Source: Adiantum capillus-veneris (taxonomy: Eukaryota > Streptophyta > Polypodiopsida > Polypodiales > Pteridaceae). Taken from it: DNA of 43,000 nucleotides. Of this stretch, positions 1-9,234 are shown piece by piece (the first letter of the stretch is position 1; each line of letters begins with the position of its first letter). The translations under genes and the position numbers were made by a program. The DNA lies in assembly GCA_014529385.2 (NCBI GenBank), contig CM043968.1, positions 31,263,513 through 31,306,512 on the forward strand, written 5' to 3'. The notes under the pieces are model-generated. The model was not told the origin of the DNA and did not search any database. It saw nothing but the letters and a program-made list of their open reading frames with translations.

Positions 1-99
1 CTGTAGCTACAATCTTTTAATAGTTCTTAGTGCACATAATAAAATATCCTAAAAAAGAAATTAATCATTAAAAATAAGAATATAGTCCAATTAGCAACA
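1..99 (-). repeat. Element A 3' LTR, first 99 nt (cut by window edge)
   Basis: This stretch matches 4846-4944 with two substitutions in 99 bases. Read on the minus strand it begins TGTTGCTAATTGG right after a polypurine tract, so it is the start (U3 end) of the 3' LTR. The rest lies to the left of the window. About 2% divergence from the 5' LTR over so short a sample suggests a moderately young insertion. Confidence 0.9.
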
Positions 100-113
100 T
101 CCCTCTGGCTTCT
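100..113 (-). promoter_or_regulatory. Polypurine tract of Element A
   Basis: The minus strand reads AGAAGCCAGAGGGA and abuts the TG that opens the 3' LTR. That is the position and composition of a plus-strand primer site. A 15-nt copy of this sequence also occurs inside gag at 2552-2566. Confidence 0.8.
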
Positions 114-504
114 AAACAGTTGACCTCAACTGTAGTGCTTGGACATATACCCCCAGTATCTTGAGATAAGCTGATAATTCCTCTTGCGTCATCCGCTGAG
201 CATCTAGATTCGAGTAGTTCTTAAACTTAACCAAATACTTCCGTGTTATCTTTCCGGATTTGAGAGGCCGTTCCTGATGACTTACTATCTGCTCCGGTTG
301 GAGTATTTCTTTTGTTTCCTCAATCTCAGGAGGTTCCTCAGCACTAGGCTGGCTTGGAGGCGCTCCCACATACGGCCGGAGTAAACTGACATGGAAAGCA
401 TTATGGATCTTCCAATTAAGCGGTAGCTCTATTCGGAAGGTGACATCATTCACTCGCTCAGTGATCTTAAACGGCCCATAGTAACGGGTAGAAAGTTTTA
501 CCAT
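112..504 (-). pseudogene. Element A integrase C-terminus with chromodomain
   Basis: The 130-residue frame carries the integrase C-terminal fold (YYGPFKITERV...NAFHVSLLRPYVG at about residues 8-47). A chromodomain-like tail follows (PEQIVSHQERP...YLVKFKNYSNLDAQ...EEL at about 70-110). This is the signature of plant chromoviruses, whose chromodomain directs integration to certain chromatin. The usual aromatic residue after DAQ is replaced (DAQRM rather than DAQWM). It lies downstream of the integrase core and ends at the polypurine tract. A frame break at about 505-650 separates it from the core, so Element A's pol is not a continuous protein. Confidence 0.85.
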
Positions 505-650
505 CTTCCCCTTATGAGACGCTTGTTTCTTAAGTCTTGCCTTCTCAAACTTGAGTAAGACTAACTGTCCGACTGTTAAGTCTAGATTCCTTTTGTGCTT
601 GTCTGCAGCTTTCTTATGCTTTCCTGAGAGCGTAGAATAGCTCTCCTAAC

Positions 651-1528
651 TTACCCGTAGGCGGTGTCCAAATCCCGGACAAACTCATCTACTGCAAAGA
701 TCTTATCCTTAGTTAAAAGGATGGGTGGAAGCAAAGGCTTACCATAGAGAATCTCAAAACGTGCTTTCCCCGTCGATGAGTGTATGGTATTGTTATACGC
801 ATACTCGACAAGAGGCAAATATTTCTCCCAGTCAGATTGCCGGTCTGACACATAAGCTTTTAACATATCCAATACTGTGGAATTGGCTATCTCACTTTGC
901 CCGTCCGTTTGAGGATGGTAGGCAGATGAAAAATTCAGCTTTGTACCAAGATTATCCATCAAGGCACGCCAAAAATTTCCTGTCATGCGAGGATCTCGAT
1001 CGCTCACAATAGACTTAGGCATTCCATGATGCTTAAAGATCTGTGCTAGAAAGACCCTAGCCGTATGATCTGCTTTGATCGTTTTCTTGACTAGTATAAA
1101 GTGTGCTTGCTTGCTAAACCGGTCCACATCGCGTCATTTCCAGTCTGAGTTCTAGGGAGGTCCATGATGAAGTCCATGGCAATACTTTCCCAGGGTTCAT
1201 TAGGCACAGGCAATGGTTGTAGCAACCCAGGCGTCTTATGCCGATCATACTTCACTTTTTGGCAAACCAAGCATTCCCTGACATACTTATCAATGTCTGC
1301 TTTAAGGCTAGGCCAAAAGAAATATCTTTCCATTGCTAAGGTCGTAGAGAGAATACCCCGATGACCCGCATAAGGCAAAGCGTGTGCTTCATCCATGATC
1401 TTCTTTCTTAATGGTTCCGCCACACATATGGCCTGATGGTGGTAGAGATAACCGTCCCGAATGGAATAGGGAAACTCATTCTCTCCACGATGTAGCTTTT
1501 CCCCAAATGGTGGAGAAGTCTGGATCAT
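651..1528 (-). pseudogene. Element A integrase, zinc-binding and catalytic core
   Basis: Two overlapping frames encode a gypsy integrase. Positions 1528-1091 carry the HHCC zinc domain (DEAHALPYAGHRG, then CLVCQKVK) and the start of the core (AMDFIMDLPRTQTGND). Positions 1127-651 carry the rest of the core, MDRFSKQAHF, IVSDRDPRMTGNFW and HPQTDGQSEIAN. The second Asp and the Glu of the DDE triad are visible and the first Asp lies in AMDFIMDLP. A frameshift at about 1100-1130, just after the first Asp, breaks the enzyme. The product would have joined element cDNA to host DNA. Confidence 0.88.
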
Positions 1529-2288
1529 TCGGATACAAATCCGGTAGTGCTTCTAATTCTTGGTGATACATCGAAGTGATAGCGTTCACCCTTGGCCGCC
1601 TAGACAATGCGTCTGCGACCACATTCTTACTCCCAGCCGTGTGAAGGATCTGGAAGTGAAACATAGACAAAAAGTTTGCCCATCTCATCTGCTTTTCAGA
1701 TAGTTTCCTTTGCGTAAGAAAATACCGCAAACTCTGGTGATCAGTCTTGATCACAAAATCCGCTCCTAGAAGATAGTGCTTCCAGTTGGATAAGACGTGA
1801 ATCACAGCCGTGAGTTTCTTTTCGTAGATTGATGCATGCAACTCTGCATCCTTAAGCCGTCTGCTTTCGTAGGCCACTGCATGGCCTTCTTGGTTTAGCA
1901 CTGCTCCGATGCAATCGCCTGAAGCATCACAGTGAACCTCAAATGGTTTTCTTAAGTCAGGCACTATCAAAATAGGTCCATGGCTTAGCAAGTACTTGAG
2001 CCGATCAAAAGCTCCTTGTTGTCTCGATCCCCATCTGAAAGGAATCTTCTTCTTTGTCAAATCATGAAGTGGTCCTGCTACATGAGCAAATCCTCGGACA
2101 AACCTTCGATAATACGAACATAATCCCAGGAAGCTACGTACATCATGTACCGTAGTGGGAATAGGCCAATCTTCTACCACTCGGATCTTGGCAGGATCCA
2201 TACTCACTTGATTGTGAGAGACTATATGGCCGAGATAGTGTATCTCTGAGAAAAAGAACTCGCTCTTCTTTGCATTCACGCAACTCAT
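1476..2288 (-). pseudogene. Element A RT thumb and RNase H
   Basis: The 270-residue frame starts in the RT thumb/connection (AKKSEFFFSEIHYLGHIVS, then FLGLCSYYRRFVRGFA). It continues through a complete gypsy RNase H with its acidic residues: CDASGDCIGAVL, SIYEKKLTAVI, KTDHQSLRYF and VADALSRR. RNase H removes RNA from RNA/DNA hybrids during reverse transcription. The RT fingers and palm, including the catalytic YxDD, are absent upstream, because the reading runs straight back into gag within about 170 bases. The N-terminal methionine is therefore not a true start. Confidence 0.88.
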
Positions 2289-2590
2289 GCTTTCGCAATT
2301 CTTGAAACACTAAGTCCAAGTGCTTTCCTTTCTCTGATTCTGTGTTTCCTTGAACATCTGGAATGGAGTTCGAGCTTGGTAGTGTGGGTTCCTTCCTTGC
2401 TTTCTCTTGCCTCGTAGAGGCTTGCTCTTGTCGTTGCTGCTTTAGCGGGCAATCAAGTTTCATATGTCCTTTCTCGCCACAGTAGAAGCATCTTCCTTCT
2501 CTGAAAGTTTGAAGTTGAGTAGGAGAAAGATACTTAGTTCGCTTGCCAGTGCCCTCTGGCTTCTAAGAATGATCATCGTCTCTAGATGGA
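2143..2590 (-). pseudogene. Element A gag zinc knuckle fused to RT remnant (internal deletion junction)
   Basis: From about 2490 the minus strand encodes a classical CCHC zinc knuckle, CFYCGEKGHMKLDC (CX2CX4HX4C), which binds element RNA. About 40 residues later the same frame reads HLDLVFQELRKHELR, which is RT sequence normally found after the YxDD motif. Protease and the RT active site are therefore missing, a deletion of roughly 1 kb or more relative to full-length relatives. A TAG stop lies at the 15-nt copy of the polypurine tract (about 2564). A small frameshift near 2280 separates this frame from the next RT segment. Confidence 0.8.
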
Positions 2591-3204
2591 GGACGTTTTC
2601 TTCCTTGGCCCCCATGGTCATCATAGACCCCTCTTTGCCTTGCACGGTAACTGCTATGCTCCATCTTTCTGGGCATCCCAGTTGAGTGCAAATCCTCAGC
2701 AATGATTGTTGACTCCATCATCCTTTGAAGAGTATCATGCGGATACACCTTCATACTCTTTCGAAGCTGCGGTTGGAGACCCACTTCGAACTTTCTTTTC
2801 TTTTCCTCGTCGGCAATCTTCATGAAGGGAGTGACCTTCAGAAGAACCGACCAATACTTGTCCACATAAGTCGTTACTCTTTCATGTTCCTTCTGGGCAA
2901 GCCAGTCCCATTCCTTCCGTATGTCCTGCTCGAAGTCAGGCGGAAGAAATTGTTCATAAAATTCAGATTTAAAGCTCTCCCAAGTTCTGGCCTGAGAACC
3001 TTCCAGAATCTTGGCTAACCACCAATTACTTGCCGTTTCCTTGAGGTGCATCCCCACATGGCGTAATTTGGATTTTTCTGTGAAGTGCCCATTGGTAAAG
3101 GCGACTTCAAACTGTCTGATGAAGGACAGTGCTTTGGAGATGTCTCTCCGTCCGTTGTAGGTTTCGAACTTGATGTCCTTGTCGCCTGATTTGAAGACTC
3201 TCAT
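2563..3204 (-). pseudogene. Element A gag, retrotransposon Gag core
   Basis: The 213-residue frame looks like a retrotransposon Gag capsid core: KFETYNGRRDISKALSFIRQ, then RHVGMHLKETASNWWLAKIL, WESFKSEFYEQFLPPDF and LAQKEHERVTTYVDKYW. Order and spacing match the chromovirus Gag family, which assembles the particle that packages element RNA. It ends in a stop a short way before the zinc knuckle. Basic residues at the end (RKRPPSRDDDHS) are typical of the linker before the knuckle. Confidence 0.85.
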
Positions 3205-3250
3205 GCGATGTTGAGACTTGCGACCTTGCTTCTTGAATCGAGGCTTATCT

Positions 3251-3635
3251 TTAGGTTGATGTATGGTAGTGGCGGTAGTAGCTGCTTCCTTCTTCTGACG
3301 ATGATCGAGAAGTAGAAGTATAATCAGGAGAGTAAGATGGAGATGAGATAGAGATGTCCTTGCTCTCGTTTAGCAGAGAGAGCGCTTTTTCATGGCCTTT
3401 CCTTGAAGTAGGCCATTCATTCCGATCCGAACTCGGCACGTTCTTCTTCTCTTGCCTCCTGTGGTCTCACGCCAGCAGTGTTGTCTGGATGCTTGACAAC
3501 ATCAGTTCCATTCGTTTTCTTCATTCCGCCCAAAAGCTTTTGGACATCTAGCAACAGTAAAATTTGTTGCAACTCCGCAAGCTGAGCTTGCACTTGTTGA
3601 AGCTCCTCTTCAACGCTTCTCCCTTGGCTCGACAT
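3251..3635 (-). pseudogene. Element A gag N-terminal region
   Basis: A good start codon lies at 3635, 55 bases after the primer site. It opens a Gln/Leu-rich, probably coiled-coil leader (VEEELQQVQAQLAELQQILLLL). The sense continues in a second frame at 3439-3251 (Ser-rich, SPSYSPDYTSTSRSSSEEGSS), then in a third frame into the Gag core. Two frameshifts over about 430 bases mark it as non-functional. This position and composition fit the N-terminal matrix-like part of Gag. Confidence 0.7.
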
Positions 3636-3690
3636 GGTTCTTCCCGTTCTTCTCGGAATCGTCCTTCTTTGCAGAGAAAGAGAGGAGTCC

Positions 3691-3704
3691 GAGCTCTGAT
3701 ACCA
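3691..3704 (-). promoter_or_regulatory. Element A primer binding site (initiator Met tRNA type)
   Basis: The minus strand reads TGGTATCAGAGCTC one base after the 5' LTR ends. TGGTATCAGAGC is the standard plant site complementary to the 3' end of initiator methionine tRNA, where first-strand synthesis starts. Confidence 0.92.
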
Positions 3705-3920
3705 CTGTCACAAAACGGGAGCGTACACGAGCACTTAGAAAATCTGAAAATTATAATCCTTTGAAAACATGAGAGAAGGGAGAAGATCGACACAGTATTG
3801 GGGACCAGAAGATGGGCTGGTCCCCCCCGTTAAGAGTATTCTTTTATTCAGGGAGAATTCTTATACAAGCACGAGAACCCGAGGAACCCCTCCGTTCTGT
3901 AATCTTAAACTCGAAGGTCG

Positions 3921-4052
3921 TGCTTTCCCGTAAAGGGCTTGGGCACAAGGCCGTTCCTTCCCGTAAGGGACTTAGGCGCGAAGCCGTACTTTCCCGTAAG
4001 GGACTTAGGCGTGAAGCCGTACTTCCCGTTAAGGGCCTTCCCGTAAGACGGG
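3921..4052 (-). repeat. 33-bp tandem repeat in Element A LTR
   Basis: Four consecutive units of 32-34 bases (starting about 3921, 3955, 3988 and 4021) share the plus-strand core TTCCCGTAAGGGACTTAGGC. Units two and three are nearly identical; the outer two are diverged. The array lies downstream of the TATA box, so it would be transcribed in R/U5. Confidence 0.85.
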
Positions 4053-4233
4053 AGATTCCTGCAAAACAACCCACACTAACACGCGACAACAATTCGTATG
4101 GCGAATCCACAATAGATACTTGTCGCTCTTGCGCAGGAAAAAGCGACTTCCGTGCTTCGTAGTCTCGCGATCTCTTGCGGCAGAGTCTTCTCTTGCTGAC
4201 GTTGGTACCTCCTTTGAGTGAGGGCATGTGGTG

Positions 4234-4241
4234 CTTTTATA
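4234..4241 (-). promoter_or_regulatory. TATA box of Element A LTR
   Basis: The minus strand reads GAGCTATAAAAGCACC, a strong plant TATA context inside the LTR. Transcription would start about 30 bases further on, near 4205. Confidence 0.7.
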
Positions 4242-4949
4242 GCTCCCTGGCCACGGCACGAATAGCTGCTCGAGTAGAGATCGCGGCCGTTTTTTTTTCT
4301 TTTTTCTTTTTTCTTTTTTTTTTTGCGTTGTTCTACCCAAAATAGGGAGAGAGAATTCGTTGGCTGGTTTTGTTGCTTTATCTTCTAAGTGGCTGCCCAC
4401 TTATTAAGTGGGCGGCCGGCATATTTTAAAATTGGTCTGAACTTGCCCAAAAACTCAATAAAACCATATAAGTTAAAACCAATGCATATCACAACACTTC
4501 CCAGGCATCCCTGGATGCAACCACATGCACGAATGCAATGCAAACATAGATTCCTCGCGGGAAAGCGTCTGCCTTCCCGCGATTGTTCCTGCTTTTCGTA
4601 AAAAGCTTCATTGAACCCATCTTTATTCCTGTGCTTGCGTTCTTACACATATTTTCTTACTCAGTTCGGATTTCCTCCTTAGCCTACGGGATGCCCCCTT
4701 ACTGATGCACCCGTCACCCATCATGTGACGCATCAGGGGCACTCGTAGCCCGGCCCTTTCCACCGAACGTACGGAAACTCCTTCGCGATGTTTACCGTCA
4801 CCCATCAAATGACACATCAGAGTTGTCCGTTCCTTATGGCAGTTCCTGTAGCTACAATCTTTTAACAGTTCTTAGTGCACATAATAAAATATCCTAAAAA
4901 AGAAATTAATCATTAAAAATAAGAAAATAGTCCAATTAGCAACAGAACG

Positions 4950-5340
4950 AAGACCTGAAAAGGCCATTCTCTATAACTATGGTCCAAATGCCATCGTGTC
5001 CACTCTGAGTCTTGGGAAGGTCAAAAATGAAATCCATTACTATACTTTCTCAAGGTCGGCTAGGTATATAGGTAAAGGTTGCAAAAGACCTCGTGCCTTA
5101 TGCCTGTCAAACATGACCTTCTGGCATACTAAACAACTCGTCCACATCCTTTTTGAGCCTCAGCCAATAGAAAAACCGTTCCACACCTTTCAAGGTGGTT
5201 TCTAAGCCGTGATGGCCCGAAAAAGGTGGACAATGGCGCTCTGTCAAAACCTTAATCCGCAATGCTTGTGTAACACACAACGAGTTTTTCCACATTAAAT
5301 AGCCTTCCTTGAAAGAATATCCCACAACCACTTCCCCACT
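4950..5340 (-). pseudogene. Element B integrase, split by insertion of Element A
   Basis: The minus strand shows the zinc-domain region (LRIKVLTERHCPPFSGHHG, then FFYWLRLKKDVDELF). After a short frame break comes the core start (VMDFIFDLPKTQSGHDGIW at about 5040-4980). The reading is then cut at 4944 by the LTR of Element A. The remaining integrase, any chromodomain and the 3' LTR should resume left of the window. Frameshifts show the gene had already decayed or decayed afterwards. Family: gypsy chromovirus integrase. Confidence 0.82.
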
Positions 5341-5400
5341 CTTTAGTCGGTCAAAGATGTTTGCAAATCTGGATCTGTGGCATATTGATCTACCATATCC

Positions 5401-5919
5401 TCAAAGTTGTGGTGATGAACTGCCGAAATAGCCAAAACAAAGGCTTACGAGGCAATGCATCAACCACCACATTCTTTTGTCCCTGAACATGCAAAATCTA
5501 AAAGTAAAAATGTGACAAAATCTTTGCCCACCGCATCTGCTTGTCTTGAAGCTGTTTCTGAGACAAAAATACCACAAACTCTGGTGATTAGTGAACATTG
5601 TAAAACAGGCTCCGAGTAGAAAGTGTCGCCACTGAGCAAGAGCATGAATAACTGCCAAAAGCTCCTTCTCATAAATCTGTGCAACTCGTTTTGGCCTGGA
5701 AAACATTCTGCTCTAATAAGCTATAACATGGCCCTCTTGCTTTAAGAGGGCTCCCAAACTGCGACGACAAGCATCACAATATACCTCAAATGGCTTTTGC
5801 ACGTCTGGCAAAACCAGCACTGGGCCAGTTGTCAACTTCTCTTTGAGAGTCTTAAAGGTTGCAATCTCAGATAGTCGAACCCCTTTCGGTGTCAAAACCA
5901 ACACTGGGCCAATTGTCAA
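5401..5919 (-). pseudogene. Element B RNase H
   Basis: Broken frames encode FEVYCDACRRSLGALLKQEGHVIAY (first Asp retained), then IYEKELLAVIHALAQWRHFLLGACF (Glu retained) and a MFTNHQSLWYF segment. In the last, the usual TDHQSL is NHQSL, so a catalytic Asp is lost. The gypsy RNase H order is clear. At least two frameshifts and the active-site loss mark it as dead. It follows the RT segment and precedes integrase, the normal Ty3/gypsy order. Confidence 0.82.
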
Positions 5920-5996
5920 CTTCTCTTTGAGAGTCTCGAAGGTTGCAATCTCGGATGGTCACCATGTGAAAGGAACCCCTTTCTCTGTCAAAACAT
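5829..5996 (-). repeat. 84-bp in-frame tandem duplication in Element B RT/RNase H linker
   Basis: The plus-strand phrase GTCAACTTCTCTTTGAGAGT starts at 5831 and again at 5915, and the similarity continues on both sides. In protein the segment SEIATFxTLKEKLTxGPVLVL appears twice. The 84-bp period equals 28 codons, so the duplication keeps frame. Confidence 0.85.
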
Positions 5997-6863
5997 GTAG
6001 AGAAGAAGCAATCCCTGCAAATTTTCGAATGAACCGCCAATAGTAGGAGCACAAACCCAAAGAGCTTCGAACCTCATGAACATTCTTCAAATTTGGCCCA
6101 TCTCGGATGGTCTCAACCTTGGTCGCATCCATTTTGACACCCTCCGCAGAGACGATGTGTCCCACAAAGTGGATCTTTGGTAAGGAAAACTCACTCTTCT
6201 TCCCATTGACCACCATGGATGTTGCAGTAGGGCATGAAAAACCTATAATAGGTGGTGTCGATGTTTTGCCTCATTCTTGGAGAATACGACGATATCGTCG
6301 GAGAAGGTGTCCATAAATGACCTATACTCTCGAAAATTCTTGTCCATCATCCAATTGAGCGTTTCAAGAGCACTTGTGAGACCAAAAGACATCACCAAAT
6401 ACTCCTACAATCCGAAGGACGTCCTGAACACGGTCTTGTATACATCTCTAGGAGCGATCCTGATCTGATGATAGCCCACTTTCAAGTCGATTCTACTGAA
6501 ACAAGTATAATCCTGAATATCATCGATCCTGGGTATTGGTGATTTTATTGAGAGCCCTGTAGTCAATGCACATTCTCCAAGATCCATCTTTCTTTAAAAC
6601 CAACAACATTGGCGAACAATAAGGTGATGTACTGAGTTGAATGGGACCTTTCCCTAAAAGTTCTTTCACTTGGTTCATATTTCTTCGTTTTGGTCTCTGC
6701 TTACTCTGTAAGGTGGCCAATTCAGTGGCGTACTGCCCGCAATTAAATCAATGGTGTGATCTTCACAACGCTGAGGAGCCTTCAGAGAAACAATCAGCCT
6801 GAGCTTGCAAAAATTCTTGTCATTCCTTCCCAAGGTTGGACAAATTTGACATTTTCTTGTCAT
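5959..6863 (-). pseudogene. Element B reverse transcriptase
   Basis: Consecutive pieces give a whole gypsy [23 protein letters not shown] (about 6760-6690), [20 protein letters not shown] and [29 protein letters not shown], a palm segment FMDTFSDDIVVFS (about 6325-6285), then KKSEFSLPKIHFVGHIVS and SSLGLCSYYWRFIRKFA. The catalytic pair is kept as SDD in place of the usual LDD. Frameshifts and stops separate the pieces, so no functional enzyme remains. Confidence 0.85.
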
Positions 6864-7149
6864 CTATGATCTATCTCATGTAAGAAGATCGAGTAAACAG
6901 ACAGACTGGATTTCATTAATCTACAAATGGCCGAAGCTGATAGAAATGGGATTGTCTCGCCCTTCAATTTACATCAAGAACTATATCTCTACCCTTTTCA
7001 TTCTTCAAAGTTGCTTTTCTTGCCCTATAGTTGATCACCACATTGTTCTTATGGACCCAAGGGATTTTCAAAAGGACGTCACACCCCTCCAAAGCCATGA
7101 TGTAAAAGTCCTCGTGCCCTAAATACCCCTAGCAATGCAACCGAAGTTT

Positions 7150-7480
7150 GCCTATGATAGGTGTCATGGTAACATCATGTCTTGGTGCCGCTAGAACTAC
7201 CTCAGTCTGTGGTCCCATTTCATCTAACGTAATTCCGAGTCAAGCCGCCAATTCAATCGAAATGAAGTTCACCTTGGCTGCTCCATCGAAGAAGATAAGG
7301 GCTTCTTGATCTCGTACTTTGCCCCACACTCTACAAAGCTCCGTACTTTCATCTATTTGCTCAGGGTCGGTCCCCACAAATCTGCTACCAGTCCTACTTT
7401 TGTCTTCCCTCTCTTTGCTTGCTCCTCTGCTGCTTTATAACTCTCTGGCTTATCCTCTGATTGTTCTTTTGGTGCTTTAT
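7150..7480 (-). pseudogene. Element B aspartic protease remnant
   Basis: Around 7305-7250 the minus strand reads EALIFFDGAAKVNFISIELAA, which matches the chromovirus protease active-site region (normally D-S/T/P-G-A). The Asp is present but followed directly by GA. It lies between the zinc knuckle and the RT, as expected. Stops occur on both sides. The call rests on this one motif and position. Confidence 0.6.
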
Positions 7481-8970
7481 TTGAGCACCTAGCAAACACA
7501 TGCTTGTGTTACCCACAACCATGACATTTACCCTCTTTGAAGTATTCAGTGTGTTGCTCTGCTGACAATCGAGGGCCTGAACGTTTCTTTTTCTGTTGCT
7601 TTCCCTTCCGTTTGTTATTGTTGTTCGTATCTTGCCCGGTCCGAACAGTGACCAATCTAACTATAGGGTACGTAAGAGTGCCCCCATGCATTGCAAACCC
7701 TTGCTTTGCGTGTGTGTCCCTATCAATTGTTGCATGGACAGCAGTCAATAATCTTGTACCTCTTTAGATAGACCATAGCAAAATCGCTCAATCTGCTGCT
7801 TGAACGTGAATTTCTTGAAAGAAGAGGCTGCTACGAACATGTCCCAAAATCTTTGACAGTAAGTATCAAGGGTGTCTTCCTTGGTCATCCTCAGATGATT
7901 CCAAGCTGTGATCACATCACATTCGTATTCTTGAGTGAGCCATGAGGAAGTGAAGACTCGCTTGAACTGAAGCCACTTTGTTGGTGCTTTCCTCCATAAG
8001 AGCAAGGTAGACCACCAGGTTTGTATGTTCCTCTTTAGGTAGGATGCCACCCTCCGGACCTTGGAATGCTCTGAATAGCGTCCTCTAAAATACGCAATGT
8101 CAAAAGCAAGGGCCTTGTGGGTATCCTTAAAGCCAGAAAAGTAGTGAACTTTATTGCTTGCCCGTCCTCCTTGAAATCCTTGGGCTTCTTGTGCTTGTCC
8201 TCGAGAAAATCATACTAGTTATCTCTATAAAAGTGCTTCCTCTTTGAAAACATCAACTCATCAGAATCTAAACTCTCCGAGGAAGAAGAATCCTCATCTA
8301 AACCGTCAGAAGACTTCCAAGATCTTCTACGGGGTCGGCTCTTCTTTGCCTTCTTGCCTTTGCTATGTCTCTGGATCTTTCTCCATTTCTTGTTTTTTCT
8401 TCCCTCGTCGTTGGACTCGGAGGCGAAAGAGTTGTCCGAGCTGTCAAAAGAAGATGAGGATGAACTGAAAACATCCTCGAATCTCACACGTTTCTTTGCC
8501 TTCTTGGCATTCTCAAAAGTAGATCTCCGACCCTAGTAACATGGATAGTCTGTTGTTCAACTCTGCTTCCATGGCCACTTCTTGGTCTTCATGAGCATGT
8601 TGACTCGTCGTTCTACTGCTTCCTCGAATTCATCCTCTGAGTACACCTTTTGAGCAGGAGTCCTTGGTTTAATTGGCTTCTTCACGGCTCAAGGTGATCG
8701 GATGGCGGAGCGCCATTTGGAATGAATCTCGTCAAGCGAGTGCTTGACCAAAAATTTTGCAGACTGAGGATCCGTGGAGTACTGAAGCATTTGTTGGACA
8801 CAAGCATCAACCTGTATTTCCATCCTCTCGTACTCAATAGGCGAAGACCGCTCGTACTCTTCTAAATCTTCCGAAGATGGACGATGTCCATTGGAATCTT
8901 CATTATTCTAAAATGTCGGGTACCACAATTTCCTACTTGCAAGATTCGTCAACTAAATCCATGTGTGCTG
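7480..8970 (-). pseudogene. Element B gag
   Basis: The minus strand gives an acidic N-terminal stretch (about 8900-8560, EEYERSSPIEYERMEIQVDA...) and a Ser/Asp-rich then Lys/Arg-rich linker (8487-8215). A Gag core follows (8050-7745: IQTWWSTLLLW, WLQFKRVFTSSW, DTLDTYCQRFWDMF, ERFCYGLSKEVQ). A knuckle near 7535-7490 (KCHGCG, stop, HKHVFARC) is interrupted by a stop at its fourth spacer position. Several stops and frame changes occur. It follows the primer site at 9012-9025 directly. Confidence 0.78.
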
Positions 8971-9011
8971 TGAATGAAGGGATCGGATCCTTCGTAGAAG
9001 AAGAATCGACT

Positions 9012-9025
9012 CGGCTATGATACCA
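9012..9025 (-). promoter_or_regulatory. Element B primer binding site
   Basis: The minus strand reads TGGTATCATAGCCG, one mismatch from the initiator Met tRNA site TGGTATCAGAGC. One base separates it from a likely LTR end (GTCTGTCACA). Confidence 0.75.
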
Positions 9026-9026
9026 T

Positions 9027-9234
9027 TGTGACAGACTTGGACAACCAAATCGTGGGCCTATCCGTATAGTGATGCCATGTCAGTAGGGGTCCCACAATTC
9101 ATGCTATCAACTCCGTATAATTGCTACACACATCGGCACTTTTTGGGTTTGTACCTTCAGCCGATTTATCGCTATTGGGTCTTTTAGTGACTCTAACCCC
9201 TACAGGTCGCCACGTCACCAACTTGTGACCTTTG
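9027..9234 (-). repeat. Element B 5' LTR remnant
   Basis: The LTR should begin on the plus strand at 9027 (tgtgacag), beside the primer site. By about 9235 the sequence is already integrase of another element (C), so at most about 210 bases of LTR are here. No second copy is in the window, so I cannot fix its other boundary. Either the LTR is very short or it was truncated. Confidence 0.45.

Larger units (their letters stand above)
3706..4944 (-). repeat. Element A 5' LTR (1239 bp)
   Basis: On the minus strand it opens TGTTGCTAATTGG at 4944 and closes GTTTTGTGACA at 3706, so it has canonical TG...CA ends. Its first 99 bases recur at 1-99. It carries a TATA box (4234-4241) and a 33-bp minisatellite (3921-4052) near its downstream end. 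The five bases beyond it (gaacg, 4945-4949) should be one copy of the target-site duplication; the other copy is off the window. It interrupts the integrase gene of Element B. Confidence 0.93.

Noticed and set aside
3844-4227. 127-residue minus frame and opposite 116-residue plus frame over the Element A LTR
   Set aside because: Both arise from the 33-bp LTR minisatellite and lie in promoter/leader sequence.
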